Positions 1 through 9,832 are shown, numbered from the stretch's first letter. The stretch is DNA of 64,000 nucleotides from CAWBJP01 sp044867425 (GCA_044867425.1 JBIOUX010000220.1:1-64000), one strand, 5' to 3'. Numbers and translations: made by a program. The notes: generated by a model from the letters alone, not told the origin.

Positions 1-1
1 G

Positions 2-622
2 TTCGACGCCGACGCCCAGCGGGCGCCGATCGGCCTGCTGTCGGGAGGTGAGCGCCGCCGCTTGCAGCTGGTCCTCGCGCTGCGGGCGAAGCCGAACGTG
101 CTGCTGCTCGACGAGCCGACCAACGACCTCGACCTCGACACCCTCCGGGCGCTGGAGGACCACCTGGAGACGTGGCCCGGCACCCTGGTGGTGGTCAGCC
201 ACGACCGGGCCTTCCTGGAGCGGACGGTGGACGACGTGATCGTCCTCGACGGCCGGGGCCGCGCCCGCCGTCCGCCGGGCGGGTACGCCGCCTACGAGCA
301 CGCCCGGCGGACGGCCGGCGTGCGGGACACGACCCCGCCGGCGGCGCCGGCCGAGACCCGGCCGCGGGCGGCACCGCCAGTGGCACCGAAGCCGGAACCC
401 AGGCGCCGCTCCCCCAGCACCCTGCGCCGGCTCCTGGATCAGGCCGAGCGGGAGCTCTCCGCCGCCACCGACGAACGCGCCCGGCTGCAGGACGAGCTCG
501 CCGGCGCCGCCGGCGACCACGTCGCCCTGGCCGGGGTGGCCCACGCCCTGGCCGCGGCCGAGACCCGCCTGGCCGAGGCCGAGGAGCGCTGGTTGGCCCT
601 GGCCGAGGAGCTCGGCGTCTAG
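2..622 (+). CDS. ABC-F family ATPase, C-terminal part (5' end outside window)
   Basis: The frame is open from the left edge, so the gene is cut by the window. The visible part holds the second ATPase domain: the signature LLSGGERRRLQL near the start, Walker B VLLLDEPTNDLDLD, and the switch histidine in VVVSHDRAFL. The order signature, EPTNDLDLD, SHDRAFL is typical of ABC-F (Uup/EttA-like) proteins, which lack membrane domains and act on ribosomes or in antibiotic resistance. A Pro/Ala/Arg-rich linker follows, then a C-terminal charged helical region (about the last 65 residues) that looks like the coiled coil found at the end of Uup. Which ABC-F subgroup it is cannot be decided without the N-terminal half. 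Confidence 0.9.
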   Translation, partial: FDADAQRAPIGLLSGGERRRLQLVLALRAKPNVLLLDEPTNDLDLDTLRALEDHLETWPGTLVVVSHDRAFLERTVDDVIVLDGRGRARRPPGGYAAYEHARRTAGVRDTTPPAAPAETRPRAAPPVAPKPEPRRRSPSTLRRLLDQAERELSAATDERARLQDELAGAAGDHVALAGVAHALAAAETRLAEAEERWLALAEELGV

Positions 623-634
623 CGGCTACGACGG

Positions 635-1102
635 TTAACGGCGCTCGACCCGCTGGACGGGTTGGCCCGGCCGCCAGGTCTCGATGACGAGGCGGTCGCC
701 GTCGGGATGGAGCGTGGTCAGCACCACCTCGGAGAGATCAAGGCGGAACAGGTGGTAGGGCCCCGGCGGATTGGCGTGCTCCTCATAGGCCCGCTTGCCG
801 TCCTCCCCCAGTTCGGCGGCCACGCCGGCCAGCTTGGCGTCGCCGCCGGACATCGAGCCGTCGCCGGGATTGGCGTGGAGGGCGAAGCGCCCGTCGCGCT
901 GCAGGTCCCGGGCCTTCACCGCCTCCCACATGGACCCGAGGGTGAGGTCCTCGCCGTGGAAGTCGACCTCCGTCCCGCTGACCCGGGGGGAGCCGTCCCG
1001 CCGCAGGGTGGCCAGCACGTGGTGCTTGGTCGCCTCCAGGCGGGCCCGTACCGCCGCCGCCAGCTCGGGGGCCTCCTCGGAGAACTGCCGCCAGGTCGCC
1101 AT
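635..1102 (-). CDS. Pyridoxamine 5'-phosphate oxidase-fold (PPOX) protein
   Basis: A 155-residue protein starting MATWRQF. The motif HVLATLRRDGSPRVSGTEV at residues 28-46 is the opening strand pair of PPOX-fold flavin- or F420-binding proteins, followed by LTLGSMW and a block around RFALHANPGD. The size fits single-domain PPOX proteins. The reaction cannot be told: members include oxidases, F420-dependent reductases and heme-related proteins. I chose the ATG at 1102 because residues upstream of it in the same frame show no family similarity. The stop lies only 12 bases from the end of the convergent ABC-F gene. Confidence 0.8.
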   Translation of the reverse strand: MATWRQFSEEAPELAAAVRARLEATKHHVLATLRRDGSPRVSGTEVDFHGEDLTLGSMWEAVKARDLQRDGRFALHANPGDGSMSGGDAKLAGVAAELGEDGKRAYEEHANPPGPYHLFRLDLSEVVLTTLHPDGDRLVIETWRPGQPVQRVERR

Positions 1103-1206
1103 GCGGCGGGGATTATGCCCGAGGTTCCCTCCTTGTGCCTTTTCGCGGGCAGGGCCGAAGGTGGCACAACCTTCAGATTTGGCACCGGCCCGCCGAACGA
1201 ATTGGT

Positions 1207-2565
1207 GTGGAGCAGGACACCACACCGCGGAGCGCGGCCCGGCAAGCGGGCCTCCTGTTCGCCGCGGCCGGAATCCTCACCATCCGGAACAACTTCGTCC
1301 CGGGCAGCGGGTACCTGGACAAGGCCTTCCTCCACGTCGTGGGCGTGGCCTGCATCGCCATCGGCGCCGGCGTCGCCCTGCTGCCCTGGGATCGCTGGCC
1401 GGCCCGCGCCACCCTGACCATCAGCCCCCTGGCCTTCGCCATCATCGCCGTGGCCAACCAGCGCGGCGGAGTGAGCACCTACAGCTACGCCCCCTTCTTC
1501 ATCCTGGTGTTCATGTGGGTGGGCCTCCACCCCCCGCCCCGCACGTCGTTCCTCCTCGCCCCGCTAGCCGCCCTGGCCTCATGGTGCCCGGGCTGGTGTC
1601 GGCCGATCCCCCCGACGGTGCCCTCTCGTCCGTCACCGTGGCCATCCCGGTGTGCGTCCTGGTGGCGGAGACGATCGCCCGCACGGTGGGCCGGGTGCGG
1701 CGGGCCGAGCGGGACATCCAGCGCAGCTACTCGCTCCTCCACCGCTCCCAGGCGCTGGCCAACGTGGGCAGCTGGGAGTGGGACGTGACCACCGGCGAGG
1801 TGGAGTGGTCCCCCGAGATGTTCCGCATCCTCGGTGTCAGCGCCGGCGAGATCGACACCGCCTTCGAGTCCGTTCTCAACCTGGTCGCCCCCGAAGATCG
1901 GGACATGGTCGCCACCCGGTTCGGCCAGGCGGCCGGGGGCGAGGCCGTGCCCGGCTTCGCCTTCCGCCTCACCCGCCCGGACGGGACCGCGCTGGCTGTG
2001 GTGCGAAGGGGACCCAGCACCGACCGGCCCGGCGTTCGTCACCGGGTTCGCCGAGGACGTCACCGAGCCCAAGCAGGTGGAGGAGGAGCTCTCCCGCCTG
2101 GCCCTCAAGGACGATCTCACCGGCCTGGCCAACCGCCGGGCCTTCGTGACCGTGGGCGCCCAGCTGCTGCGCGTGGCCCAGCGGGCCGGCGAGACGGCCA
2201 TGCTCATCTACATCGACCTCGACAACATGAAGGACGTCAACGACACCTACGGCCACGCCGCCGGCGACCAGGCGCTGGTCGAGGTGGCCGACCTGCTGCG
2301 GTCCACCTTCCGGGAGTCCCACCTGGTGGCCCGCCTGGGTGGCGACGAGTTCGCCGTGTTCGTGCCCCGTCAGGGGGCCGAGGCCAAGGCGGGCCTGGAC
2401 CGCCTGCGCGACGCCGTCGACGCCCGCACGGGCCGCTTCCCGCCCGTGGCCCTCAGCATCGGCACGTCGACCTACGACGGCGACGGGCCCTGCTCGATCG
2501 AGGATCTCATCCGCCGGGCCGACGCCGGCATGTACGCCGAGAAGGCCCTTCGCCGCCTGCGCTGA
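1207..2565 (+). pseudogene. Membrane sensor with PAS and GGDEF domains, interrupted by two frameshifts
   Basis: Three frame segments join into one diguanylate cyclase-like protein of about 450 residues: a membrane part with several hydrophobic segments (frame of 1207 up to about 1580), a PAS/PAC domain (shifted frame, about 1581 to 2005; core SWEWDVTTGEVEWSPEM) and a GGDEF domain back in the first frame to the TGA at 2565. The active-site motif is LGGDEFAVF. The inhibitory I-site position reads RESH instead of RxxD, so product inhibition by c-di-GMP is probably lost. The first shift behaves as one missing base near 1579, the second as one extra base near 2000, so they compensate. The GTG at 1207 is a likely start; an internal ATG at 1581 could start a soluble PAS-GGDEF protein. 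Sequencing error is an alternative to true decay. Confidence 0.75.
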
Positions 2566-2595
2566 CCGCCGGCCCTCCCGGCGCGCCGCCGGCGG
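2566..2595. terminator. Hairpin between convergent genes
   Basis: Perfect 8-bp arms CCGCCGGC (2566-2573) and GCCGGCGG (2588-2595) with a 14-nt loop fill exactly the gap between the GGDEF gene stop and the stop of the convergent dioxygenase gene. There is no T-run, as is common in GC-rich actinobacteria. It probably serves both strands. Confidence 0.45.
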
Positions 2596-3465
2596 CTACA
2601 GGTTGGTGCTGTCGGGCGGGACGTCGTTCGGCAGTGTGCCGGCACCGCTCCCCATCCCGGAGACTTCTCCAGCTGCGGAGACCGGGGCGTCGAGGGTGTA
2701 GGCGGTCATGGACAGCGATCCGTAGGCGTAGCCGTCGACCAGGACCGAGGTGGTGTCGTCGTCGGCGGCGGCCAGCCCGGCCAGGTAGAGCAGGGGGATG
2801 AAGTGGTCGGGGGTGGGGACGGCGGCCCGGAAGTCCCGGTGGGCCTGCAGGTCGACGATCTTGGCGGGGGCGCCGGCCATGACCGACTTGGCGTCCTCGT
2901 CGAAGCGCTGGGCCCAGTCGAAGCCGGCGTCGGGCTGCCGCCAGTCGATGCCGCCCAGGTTGTGCACCACGTTCCCGCTGGCGATGACGAGAACGCCGGC
3001 CTGGCGCAGGGGCGCCAGGCGGGCGCCGAGGTCGAAGTGGTACCCGAAGGGCTTCATGGCGTTGATGGCCAGCTGGACGACGGGGACGTCGGCTCGGGGG
3101 AAGGCGTGGCAGAGCACCGACCAGGTCCCGTGGTCGATGCCCCAGCTGTCGACGTCCTGGCCCACCCACACGGGCTTGACCACCTCGGCGACCTCGCCGG
3201 CGACGTCGGGGGCTCCGGGGGCCGGATACCGGACGGCGAAGAGCTCGTCGGGGAAGCCGTAGAAGTCGTGGATGGTGCGGGGCCGGGCCATGGCCGTCAC
3301 CGCCGTGGCGTTGATATACCAGTGGGCCGACACCACCAGAATGGCCCGGGGCGCCGGCACCGCCGCCCCGAAGGCGGCCCACGCCTCGGTGTACCGGTTC
3401 GTCTCCAGGGCGTTCATCGGGCTGCCGTGCCCGATGAAGGCCGCCGGCATCGCCTGGTTGGTCAT
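2596..3465 (-). CDS. LigB-family aromatic ring-opening dioxygenase (DODA/YgiD type)
   Basis: A 289-residue class III extradiol dioxygenase. The four histidines expected around the metal and active site are visible: H13 in FIGHGSP, H48 in VVSAHWY, H168 in ASGNVVHNLGG and H221 in TPDHFIPL. This pattern and length match YgiD/4,5-DOPA extradiol dioxygenases, which cleave catechol rings using a single divalent metal ion. The ATG at 3465 is preceded by AGGAGA at a good distance and begins just before the conserved GHGSPMNAL. The gene is divergent from the PPOX gene at 3512. The physiological substrate in this organism is unknown. Confidence 0.9.
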   Translation of the reverse strand: MTNQAMPAAFIGHGSPMNALETNRYTEAWAAFGAAVPAPRAILVVSAHWYINATAVTAMARPRTIHDFYGFPDELFAVRYPAPGAPDVAGEVAEVVKPVWVGQDVDSWGIDHGTWSVLCHAFPRADVPVVQLAINAMKPFGYHFDLGARLAPLRQAGVLVIASGNVVHNLGGIDWRQPDAGFDWAQRFDEDAKSVMAGAPAKIVDLQAHRDFRAAVPTPDHFIPLLYLAGLAAADDDTTSVLVDGYAYGSLSMTAYTLDAPVSAAGEVSGMGSGAGTLPNDVPPDSTNL

Positions 3466-3511
3466 CGGTCTCCTTCTACCCGACCGGCCGCCGATCTGCT
3501 CTGATTCTCGC

Positions 3512-3950
3512 ATGGTGCGACTCGAGAACTTCTCGCAGCTGGCGGGTGGGCAGAGCGGCCTGGTGGTGGTGAGCGCCACCCGGGCCGACGGCTCGGTGCA
3601 GGCCAGCGTGGTCAACGCCGGGGTGCTCGATCATCCCGGGGACGGCACGCCGGTGGTGGCGCTGGTCGCCCGGGGCGACGCCCTCAAGCTCCGGCTCCTC
3701 CGCCGCCGGCCGGCGGCGGCCGTGACCGTGCGCGACGGGTGGCAGTGGGCCACGGTGGAGGGCCCGGCCGAGCTGGCCGGGCCCGATGACCCCCACCCCG
3801 ATGTGGCGCCGGATCAGCTGCCCGCGCTCCTGCGGGCGGTGTTCGTGGCCGCCGGCGGCAGCCACGACGACTGGGCGACCTACGACCGGGTCATGGCCGA
3901 GGAGCGCCGGACCGCCGTGTTCGTGCGCCCCGAGCGGGTCTACGGCTTGC

Positions 3951-3961
<11 letters not shown>
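3512..3961 (+). CDS. F420-type PPOX-fold protein
   Basis: A 149-residue protein starting MVRLENF. The core SGLVVVSATRADGSVQASVV is the typical beginning of PPOX-class F420-dependent family proteins, with VVALVARGDALKLRLLRRRP and the WATVEGPAEL strand following in the usual order. Such proteins bind the deazaflavin F420 or a flavin and reduce small molecules; the substrate is unknown. It is divergent from the dioxygenase, with 46 bases between starts. Its last 11 bases overlap the end of the convergent ABC ATPase gene. Confidence 0.82.
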
Positions 3962-4649
<688 letters not shown>

Positions 4650-4678
4650 GTCTGTCGTCTCCTTGAAGGCTCGAGGAC

Positions 4679-6457
4679 TCAGCCGAGGTCGCGCAGGGCG
4701 GCGGCGGGACGGAGGCGGGCGGCGCGCAGGGCGCCGGCGGTGCCGGCCAGGAGGCCGCCGACGACGGCCAGCCCGATGGCGAAGGCGAGGAGGGCGGGGT
4801 CGACGGGCGCTTCCAGGGGGACGGCCTGCCCGACGGTCGAGGCGGCCACCTGACCCAGCCCGAAGAGCCCGCTGGGCCCACCCGAGGGGGCGCTGGCTTC
4901 CAGTGACGGGCTGAGGGCGGCGGCCAGGGCGGCGGCCCCCACGCCCAGGCCGGCGCCGAGGACGCCGCCCAGGAGCCCCTGGACGAGCGACTCGCCCACC
5001 ACCTGGCGGACGACCATCCGCTGCGACCAGCCGATGGCCTTGAGGGTGCCCAGCTCGCGGACCCGCTTGGCCACCGACGACAGGGTGAGCAGGGCGGCGA
5101 CCAGGAAGGCGGCGGCCAGGACCACGATGGCGAGCACGTTGCCGAGCCGGTCGGCCAGGCCGGCGGCGTCGACCAGGGAGCCCGACACCTGGTCGGCCAG
5201 GTCCTTGGCGCTGGTCACCTTGGCCCCGGGGAAGGCCTCCTCGATGCGCTTGGTCAGGTCGGCCACGTCGGCGGCCGAGGTGGCCCGGACCAGGAGCACG
5301 TTGGCTCGATCGGTGCGGGAGCTGAGGCGCTGGAGGTCGCCGAGCGGCAGGTAGACGTCGGCCGTCTGCCCGCCGAGCGGCGGCTTGGCCAGCCCCACCA
5401 CGGTGTAGGTCTCCCCGTTGAGGTCCAGGGTGGAGCCGACGTCGAGGTTCTTGCGCCCGGCGTAGGCCTCGGCCAGGACGACTTCCCGGGCGTCACCCGT
5501 GCCGCTGAAGAAGGCGCCCTCGTTGACCTGGGCGGGGGTGAGGAGCCCGAGCCCGGAAGCGGCGTCGGCGAGGTCCACGCCGGCGATGGTGTAGGGCTCG
5601 GAGGTGATGTCGGTCTGGGGCGGGTCGAGGACCTGACGGATGGTCCGCTGCGGGGTGGTCACCTTGGCCCGGAACTGCTTGAACCGCTCGGGGAGGCACT
5701 TCCCGAAGGCGCCGCCGCCCGGCCCGGGAGCGACCATGACGCCGGAGGTGGGGCCGTCCGGCGGGGCGGCGCTGGCGCTGCCGCCGTCGGGTCGGGCCGC
5801 ACTGGGCGGCGTGATGGTCACGCCCTCCTTGGCCAGGCAGGCCTCGATCTCCTGCTGCTCGGCGGCGGTGGGCGGGGTGATCTCCTGGTTGACGTCGATC
5901 TCCTCGCCGCCGGTCTGGAGTTCGGCCACGATCTCGGGGACCTTGCCCTCCTGGTGCTGGGCCAGGAGGGTCAGGCCCTGGGCGACCGACTCGACGCCGT
6001 CGAGCTTGGCGATGGCCTCGGCCTGGGTGGCGGGGAAGGTCAGCTGGGTGGCGGGGAGGAAGAAGTCGTGGACGAACTCGTCGCCCGGTTCGCCGAGCTT
6101 GGACAGGTCGGTCACCACCGACTGGTTCTCGGCGATGAGCGCCTGCTGGTCCTCGGGGCTGAGGCCCTCGGCGCCGGGGATGGCGCCGCCGCCGCCGAAC
6201 GTGAAGACCCGCCCGCCGTCGGGCGCCGCCTGAGCGGCGTCGGTGTCAGTGTCGGCTTCGACAGTGCGGGTCACGAGGAGGTCGGTGCCGAGGCTCTCGA
6301 GGGGGTCGAGGACCTTGGCCTGGGCCTGGTCAAGGCCGGACGACACAGCGGTGATGGCCACCACCAGGGCGATGCCCACGGCCAGTCCGGACACGGTCAG
6401 GGCGGTGCGGCCCGCCCGGCGACGGAGCTCACGGCGGATGTATGTCAGATGGAACAT
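4679..6457 (-). CDS. FtsX-fold ABC transporter permease (MacB-like)
   Basis: A 592-residue membrane protein. One membrane helix (about residues 18-40, LTVSGLAVGIALVVAITAV) is followed by a very large extracytoplasmic domain (about 400 residues) and then by the FtsX core with three helices, ending in the classic AARLRPAAALRDLG tail. ELGTLKAIGWSQRMVVRQVV is the coupling segment that meets the ATPase. The extracytoplasmic domain is larger than in most LolC-type permeases and holds a Gly/Pro-rich stretch with two cysteines. First gene of a two-gene operon with the ATPase at 3951-4649. Cargo unknown. ATG at 6457 chosen because the conserved N-terminal helix begins right after it. Confidence 0.9.
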   Translation of the reverse strand: MFHLTYIRRELRRRAGRTALTVSGLAVGIALVVAITAVSSGLDQAQAKVLDPLESLGTDLLVTRTVEADTDTDAAQAAPDGGRVFTFGGGGAIPGAEGLSPEDQQALIAENQSVVTDLSKLGEPGDEFVHDFFLPATQLTFPATQAEAIAKLDGVESVAQGLTLLAQHQEGKVPEIVAELQTGGEEIDVNQEITPPTAAEQQEIEACLAKEGVTITPPSAARPDGGSASAAPPDGPTSGVMVAPGPGGGAFGKCLPERFKQFRAKVTTPQRTIRQVLDPPQTDITSEPYTIAGVDLADAASGLGLLTPAQVNEGAFFSGTGDAREVVLAEAYAGRKNLDVGSTLDLNGETYTVVGLAKPPLGGQTADVYLPLGDLQRLSSRTDRANVLLVRATSAADVADLTKRIEEAFPGAKVTSAKDLADQVSGSLVDAAGLADRLGNVLAIVVLAAAFLVAALLTLSSVAKRVRELGTLKAIGWSQRMVVRQVVGESLVQGLLGGVLGAGLGVGAAALAAALSPSLEASAPSGGPSGLFGLGQVAASTVGQAVPLEAPVDPALLAFAIGLAVVGGLLAGTAGALRAARLRPAAALRDLG

Positions 6458-6565
6458 GGCGTGAGGGTCAGGCCTCGGGCTGTGGGCCGGCTGTGAGGGC
6501 CTGAGGAAGTAGCTGAGAAGAGGCCCGAACCGGGAACGAAAGCCCCGAACCTCTACCGGGCACGA

Positions 6566-6598
6566 CGAGGGGGCCGGGCTCCGAACCCGGCCCCCTCG
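6566..6598. terminator. Strong rho-independent-type hairpin
   Basis: A perfect 13-bp stem: arm 6566-6578 (C GAGGGGGCCGGG) pairs with 6586-6598, with a 7-nt loop CTCCGAA. It sits 32 bases after the stop of the LPRTG protein gene and about 110 bases before the permease start, so it separates two minus-strand transcription units. Confidence 0.75.
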
Positions 6599-6629
6599 AA
6601 AGAAGCGATGAACCCAGCGGGAAGCCGGA

Positions 6630-7655
6630 TCAGACGGGCACCACCCCGCGCCGGCTCGCCTTCCTGAGCGCCCCACCCAGGGCGATGGCCAGCGCCGCCA
6701 GAGCCGTCAGGGCCACGCCCGCCCCGGTGCGGGGCAGCATCCCGCCGGCGATCTCCGCGGCAGCGGTGTCGGGCGCCCGGGCCGTCTCGGTGGCGGCGGC
6801 TTCCGGCGCCCCGGCCGTCCCGGTGGCGGCGGACACCGGAGCGGGCTCGGCCACCGCCCCGAGCACCGAGTCGCCGGTGCCGCCCGAGGTCCCGACCGAG
6901 AAGGCCGAGGCCAGGTCGGCGGGCGGCACGAGCTCGCTGTTGATCCGGGCCACCTCGGCGGCGCCGCCGCCCATACCGCCGGCGACGTCGAGACAGCTGA
7001 CCGCGAGCAGCGGGTGGGCAACCAGCGCGCAGATCCCGCTCAGCTGCTCGTCGCTGCCGATCTCGGTGCCGTTCAGGCCGACCAGGAACGAGCTGCCCTC
7101 GCCCTCCGAGCTGACCTCGGAGTGGAAGAGCATGATGCGGAGGATGTCGAGCAGGCCGAGCTTGAACCCGGTGGAGAAGCCCTCGCCCGTGCTCCTGCCG
7201 TCGGTGTGGGTGGCCCGCGACTCCGACTCGAGGACGTCGACGTCGAGGACCCCGGGGACGTCGGCCCGGGCGGCGGCGGCGGACCCGCGCGACGATCGCT
7301 CGGTGTCCGACTGGGATGCGGTCGCCTCCCACGGCGCCACCTGGACCTGGGCGGGAAGGGCGGAGCCGGTGTCGAGCAGGGCCCCGCCACTGGTGCCCGG
7401 ACCGGACTGGGTTCCGCCCAGGCCGAGCAGCGGCTCGCCGCCCAACGCCACCACGGTGGCCTGGGCGCTGGAGGTGTCGGTACCGGCCTGGGCGCCGGTG
7501 GTCGAGACGTCGACGATGTCGGCCACCGACAAAGCCGTGGCCGTGGCGCTGGCCGGTGGCGCGGGGGTCAGCCCGGATCCGGCCGCCTGGGCGGCCACCG
7601 GCACAGCCAGAAGGATGCATGCCGGAGCAGCGGCGGAAAAGAACAGGCGTCGCAT
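6630..7655 (-). CDS. Secreted cell-wall-anchored protein with LPRTG sorting signal
   Basis: A 341-residue protein with an N-terminal signal peptide (MRRLF, then a hydrophobic run ending near AAQA) and a C-terminal cell wall sorting signal: LPRTG, a hydrophobic stretch of about 20 residues, and a basic tail KASRRG. Sortases cleave such motifs between Thr and Gly and link the protein to peptidoglycan. The middle is Ala/Ser/Thr-rich with a more ordered block around GFKLGLLDILRIMLFHSEVS and two cysteines (GICALVAH, AVSCLDV) that could form a disulfide. I do not recognise this central region. The start is fixed by GAAGGAGAAGTC directly before the ATG. No sortase gene is in the window. Confidence 0.8.
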   Translation of the reverse strand: MRRLFFSAAAPACILLAVPVAAQAAGSGLTPAPPASATATALSVADIVDVSTTGAQAGTDTSSAQATVVALGGEPLLGLGGTQSGPGTSGGALLDTGSALPAQVQVAPWEATASQSDTERSSRGSAAAARADVPGVLDVDVLESESRATHTDGRSTGEGFSTGFKLGLLDILRIMLFHSEVSSEGEGSSFLVGLNGTEIGSDEQLSGICALVAHPLLAVSCLDVAGGMGGGAAEVARINSELVPPADLASAFSVGTSGGTGDSVLGAVAEPAPVSAATGTAGAPEAAATETARAPDTAAAEIAGGMLPRTGAGVALTALAALAIALGGALRKASRRGVVPV

Positions 7656-7838
7656 GACTTCTCCTTCGTCATTGGAGGGAAGAGGGCACCATGGGCGGGA
7701 GGGTGTCCGGGGCGGAGCGCCCCGCACTGGCCCGCCATACCCGATCCTTCCGTCCGTACTCAGCGACAAAAGGGCCTCTCGTCAGGGTTGAGTCCTTTGC
7801 CCGGTTTATCCCACCCAGTCGCGCCCAGCGCGGCCACT

Positions 7839-7844
7839 TACGAT
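7839..7844 (+). promoter_or_regulatory. Leaderless -10 box (TACGAT) for ltrA
   Basis: TACGAT fits the actinobacterial TANNNT consensus and ends 6 bases before the GTG at 7851. No ribosome binding site is present, so transcription probably starts at the start codon itself. Confidence 0.5.
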
Positions 7845-7850
7845 TGCCCG

Positions 7851-9050
7851 GTGAGCACGACCGTGACGCCCCTGCGGTGGGTCCGGCCCATGCGGCCCCG
7901 GGACCCCGGCGAGGACCACCGGGCCGCTACCCCGCTCGAGCTGTTCTTCGACCTGTGCTTCGTGGTGGCAGTGGCCCAGGCGGCCGACGGGCTGCACCAC
8001 GGCCTGGCCGCCGGGCGTCCCCGGGAGGCACTCGTCTACCTGCTCGTCTTCGCCACCATCTGGTGGCCGTGGGTCAACTTCAGCTGGTTCGCCTCCGCCT
8101 ACGACATCGACGACGTCCCCTATCGCCTGGCTGTGTTCGTCCAGATCGCCGGGGTGCTGATCCTGGCCGCCGGCGTCCCCCGGGCCTTCGAGAACCGGGA
8201 CTTCTCCATCACCACGCTGGGCTACGTGGTCATGCGCGCCGCCCTCATCCCCCAGTGGCTGCGGGCCGCCGCCGGCGATCCGGCCTGCCGGCGCACCGCC
8301 CTCCGCTACGCCGCCGGGGTGGCCGCCTGCCAGGTGGGTTGGGTCCTCCTCCTGGCCGTCCCCGACGGTGCCTACCTCTGGGGCTGGCTGGTCCTGGGGC
8401 CGGCCGAGCTCCTCGTGCCCCTGTGGGCCGAGCGGGCGGGAGCGACCCCGTGGCATCCCTCCCACATGGCGGAGCGCTACGGGCTGTTCACCATCATCGT
8501 GCTGGGCGAGTGCGTGCTGGCTGCCACCATCGCCGTGCAGTCGGCGCTCGACGCCGGCGATGCGGTCGAGCGGGTGGCCCGCATTGCCGCCGGCGGCCTC
8601 CTCGCCGTCTTCGCCATGTGGTGGGCGTACTTCGACGGGCCCCGGGAGCGGGTCGTCTCCCGGGCCCGGCAGGCGTTCACCGCCGCCCCCGGCGCCTTCT
8701 TCTGGGGCTTCGCCTGGGGCTACGGCCACTTCGTGCTCTTCGCCGCCGCGGCCGCCGCCGGCGCCGGGATCGAGGTCGCTGTCGCCCACGCCACCGGCCA
8801 CACCACGCTCGCCGGGTGGGAGGCGGGGGCGGCCTTCACCGTGCCCGTGGCCGTCTACCTCCTCGGGGTCTGGGCGCTGCTGGCGCCCTACAAGCGGCCG
8901 GGCCCGATGCGCACCTTCGCCGCGCCGGTGGCCGCCGCCCTCATCCTCGCCACCACCGGCCTGGACGAGGCGCCGCTGGCCACCGGGGCGGTGTGCGCCG
9001 TCCTGCTGGCCGCCGCCGTCATCAACCAGGCGTGCCAGCCGGCGGGTTAG
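7851..9050 (+). CDS. ltrA: Low temperature requirement protein A (LtrA) family membrane protein
   Basis: A 399-residue polytopic membrane protein with about ten to twelve hydrophobic helices. The opening ATPLELFFDLCFVVAVAQ is the family hallmark, and AERYGLFTIIVLGECVLA is the second conserved block. LtrA was named for a Listeria monocytogenes locus needed for growth at 4 C; the biochemical function of the family is not known. GTG at 7851 was chosen because a TANNNT box lies 6 nt upstream and the conserved region starts shortly after. The stop overlaps the OsmC gene end on the other strand by 4 bases. Confidence 0.88.
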   Translation: MSTTVTPLRWVRPMRPRDPGEDHRAATPLELFFDLCFVVAVAQAADGLHHGLAAGRPREALVYLLVFATIWWPWVNFSWFASAYDIDDVPYRLAVFVQIAGVLILAAGVPRAFENRDFSITTLGYVVMRAALIPQWLRAAAGDPACRRTALRYAAGVAACQVGWVLLLAVPDGAYLWGWLVLGPAELLVPLWAERAGATPWHPSHMAERYGLFTIIVLGECVLAATIAVQSALDAGDAVERVARIAAGGLLAVFAMWWAYFDGPRERVVSRARQAFTAAPGAFFWGFAWGYGHFVLFAAAAAAGAGIEVAVAHATGHTTLAGWEAGAAFTVPVAVYLLGVWALLAPYKRPGPMRTFAAPVAAALILATTGLDEAPLATGAVCAVLLAAAVINQACQPAG

Positions 9051-9565
9051 GCCGACGCGTTGGTGGCGTAAGCCATGGCCACGCTCGGGGAACCCACCAG
9101 CGTCTGGTAGACGACGCAGTAGCGCTCGGTGAGGCGCAGCAGCGTGGCCAGCTGGTCGGCGTCGGCGTCGGTGTCGAGGTCGAAGCGCAGCCGGATATCG
9201 GTGAAGCCCACCGGCGCCTCCTTGCTCACCCCGAGCGTGCCCCGGAAGTCGAGGTCGCCCTCCGCCCGTACCGTCCCGCCCCGCAGCGGGATCTCGAGGG
9301 CGGTGGCCACCGCCCGCAGGGTCACCCCGGCGCAGGCCACCAGGGCCTGGAGGAGCATGTCGCCCGAGCAGGCCAGCGACCCGGTGCCCCCCGTCGCCGG
9401 GTGGAGCCCGGCGTTGACCAGGGCCCGCCCCGTCTCCACCGAGCAGCTCAGCTCCTCGTCCCCGAGCCGGCCCTCGGCGGACAGGGTGATGGCGGCCGCC
9501 TCGGGCTCCTCCCGGTATCGCTCCTTGAACGGCGCCTGGAGCGCCTGGAGAGCACTTCGGTCCAT
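9047..9565 (-). CDS. OsmC family protein (peroxide reductase fold)
   Basis: A 172-residue OsmC/Ohr-fold protein. The two redox cysteines are present: C41 in ELSCSVETGR and C78 in LVACAGVTLR, in the usual positions (first on a strand, second at the start of the long central helix). A third cysteine, C66 (GSLACSGD), is unusual. OsmC/Ohr proteins reduce organic hydroperoxides with dithiols such as lipoamide. The end KEAPVGFTDIRLRFDLDTDADADQ...RYCVVYQTL fits the YhfA/OsmC branch more than Ohr. Start ATG at 9565, with a weak AAAGGGG upstream. Confidence 0.88.
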   Translation of the reverse strand: MDRSALQALQAPFKERYREEPEAAAITLSAEGRLGDEELSCSVETGRALVNAGLHPATGGTGSLACSGDMLLQALVACAGVTLRAVATALEIPLRGGTVRAEGDLDFRGTLGVSKEAPVGFTDIRLRFDLDTDADADQLATLLRLTERYCVVYQTLVGSPSVAMAYATNASA

Positions 9566-9832
9566 GACTCGGCCCCTTTCTCCAAGCGCCGAGCGTAGGC
9601 GAGCATCGATTGCCGGGAGGTTCGGAAAAGAGGCAGTGAAGGAGGCCGGGGCGTGTGGTGAGCGGCGCCGGGCGGTTTCGGCGTACATCCGCAACACCTG
9701 TCGTTGCGCAGGAACGCCGCAAGCCGTTGACGCCCCAAGTTCCGAAGTAGGCCCCTCGCCCGGTCACCCCCGCCCCTTCATTGCGCCTTTGCCTTTGCGG
9801 CCTCGTCACTCCCCGCGTGCTAAGGCTCAGGC

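Noticed and set aside
628..670. A third copy of the palindromic repeat around the GTTAAC near 635
   Set aside because: Only the hexamer and a short GACCCG/CGGGTT-like part match. The arms do not pair or align with the two true copies.
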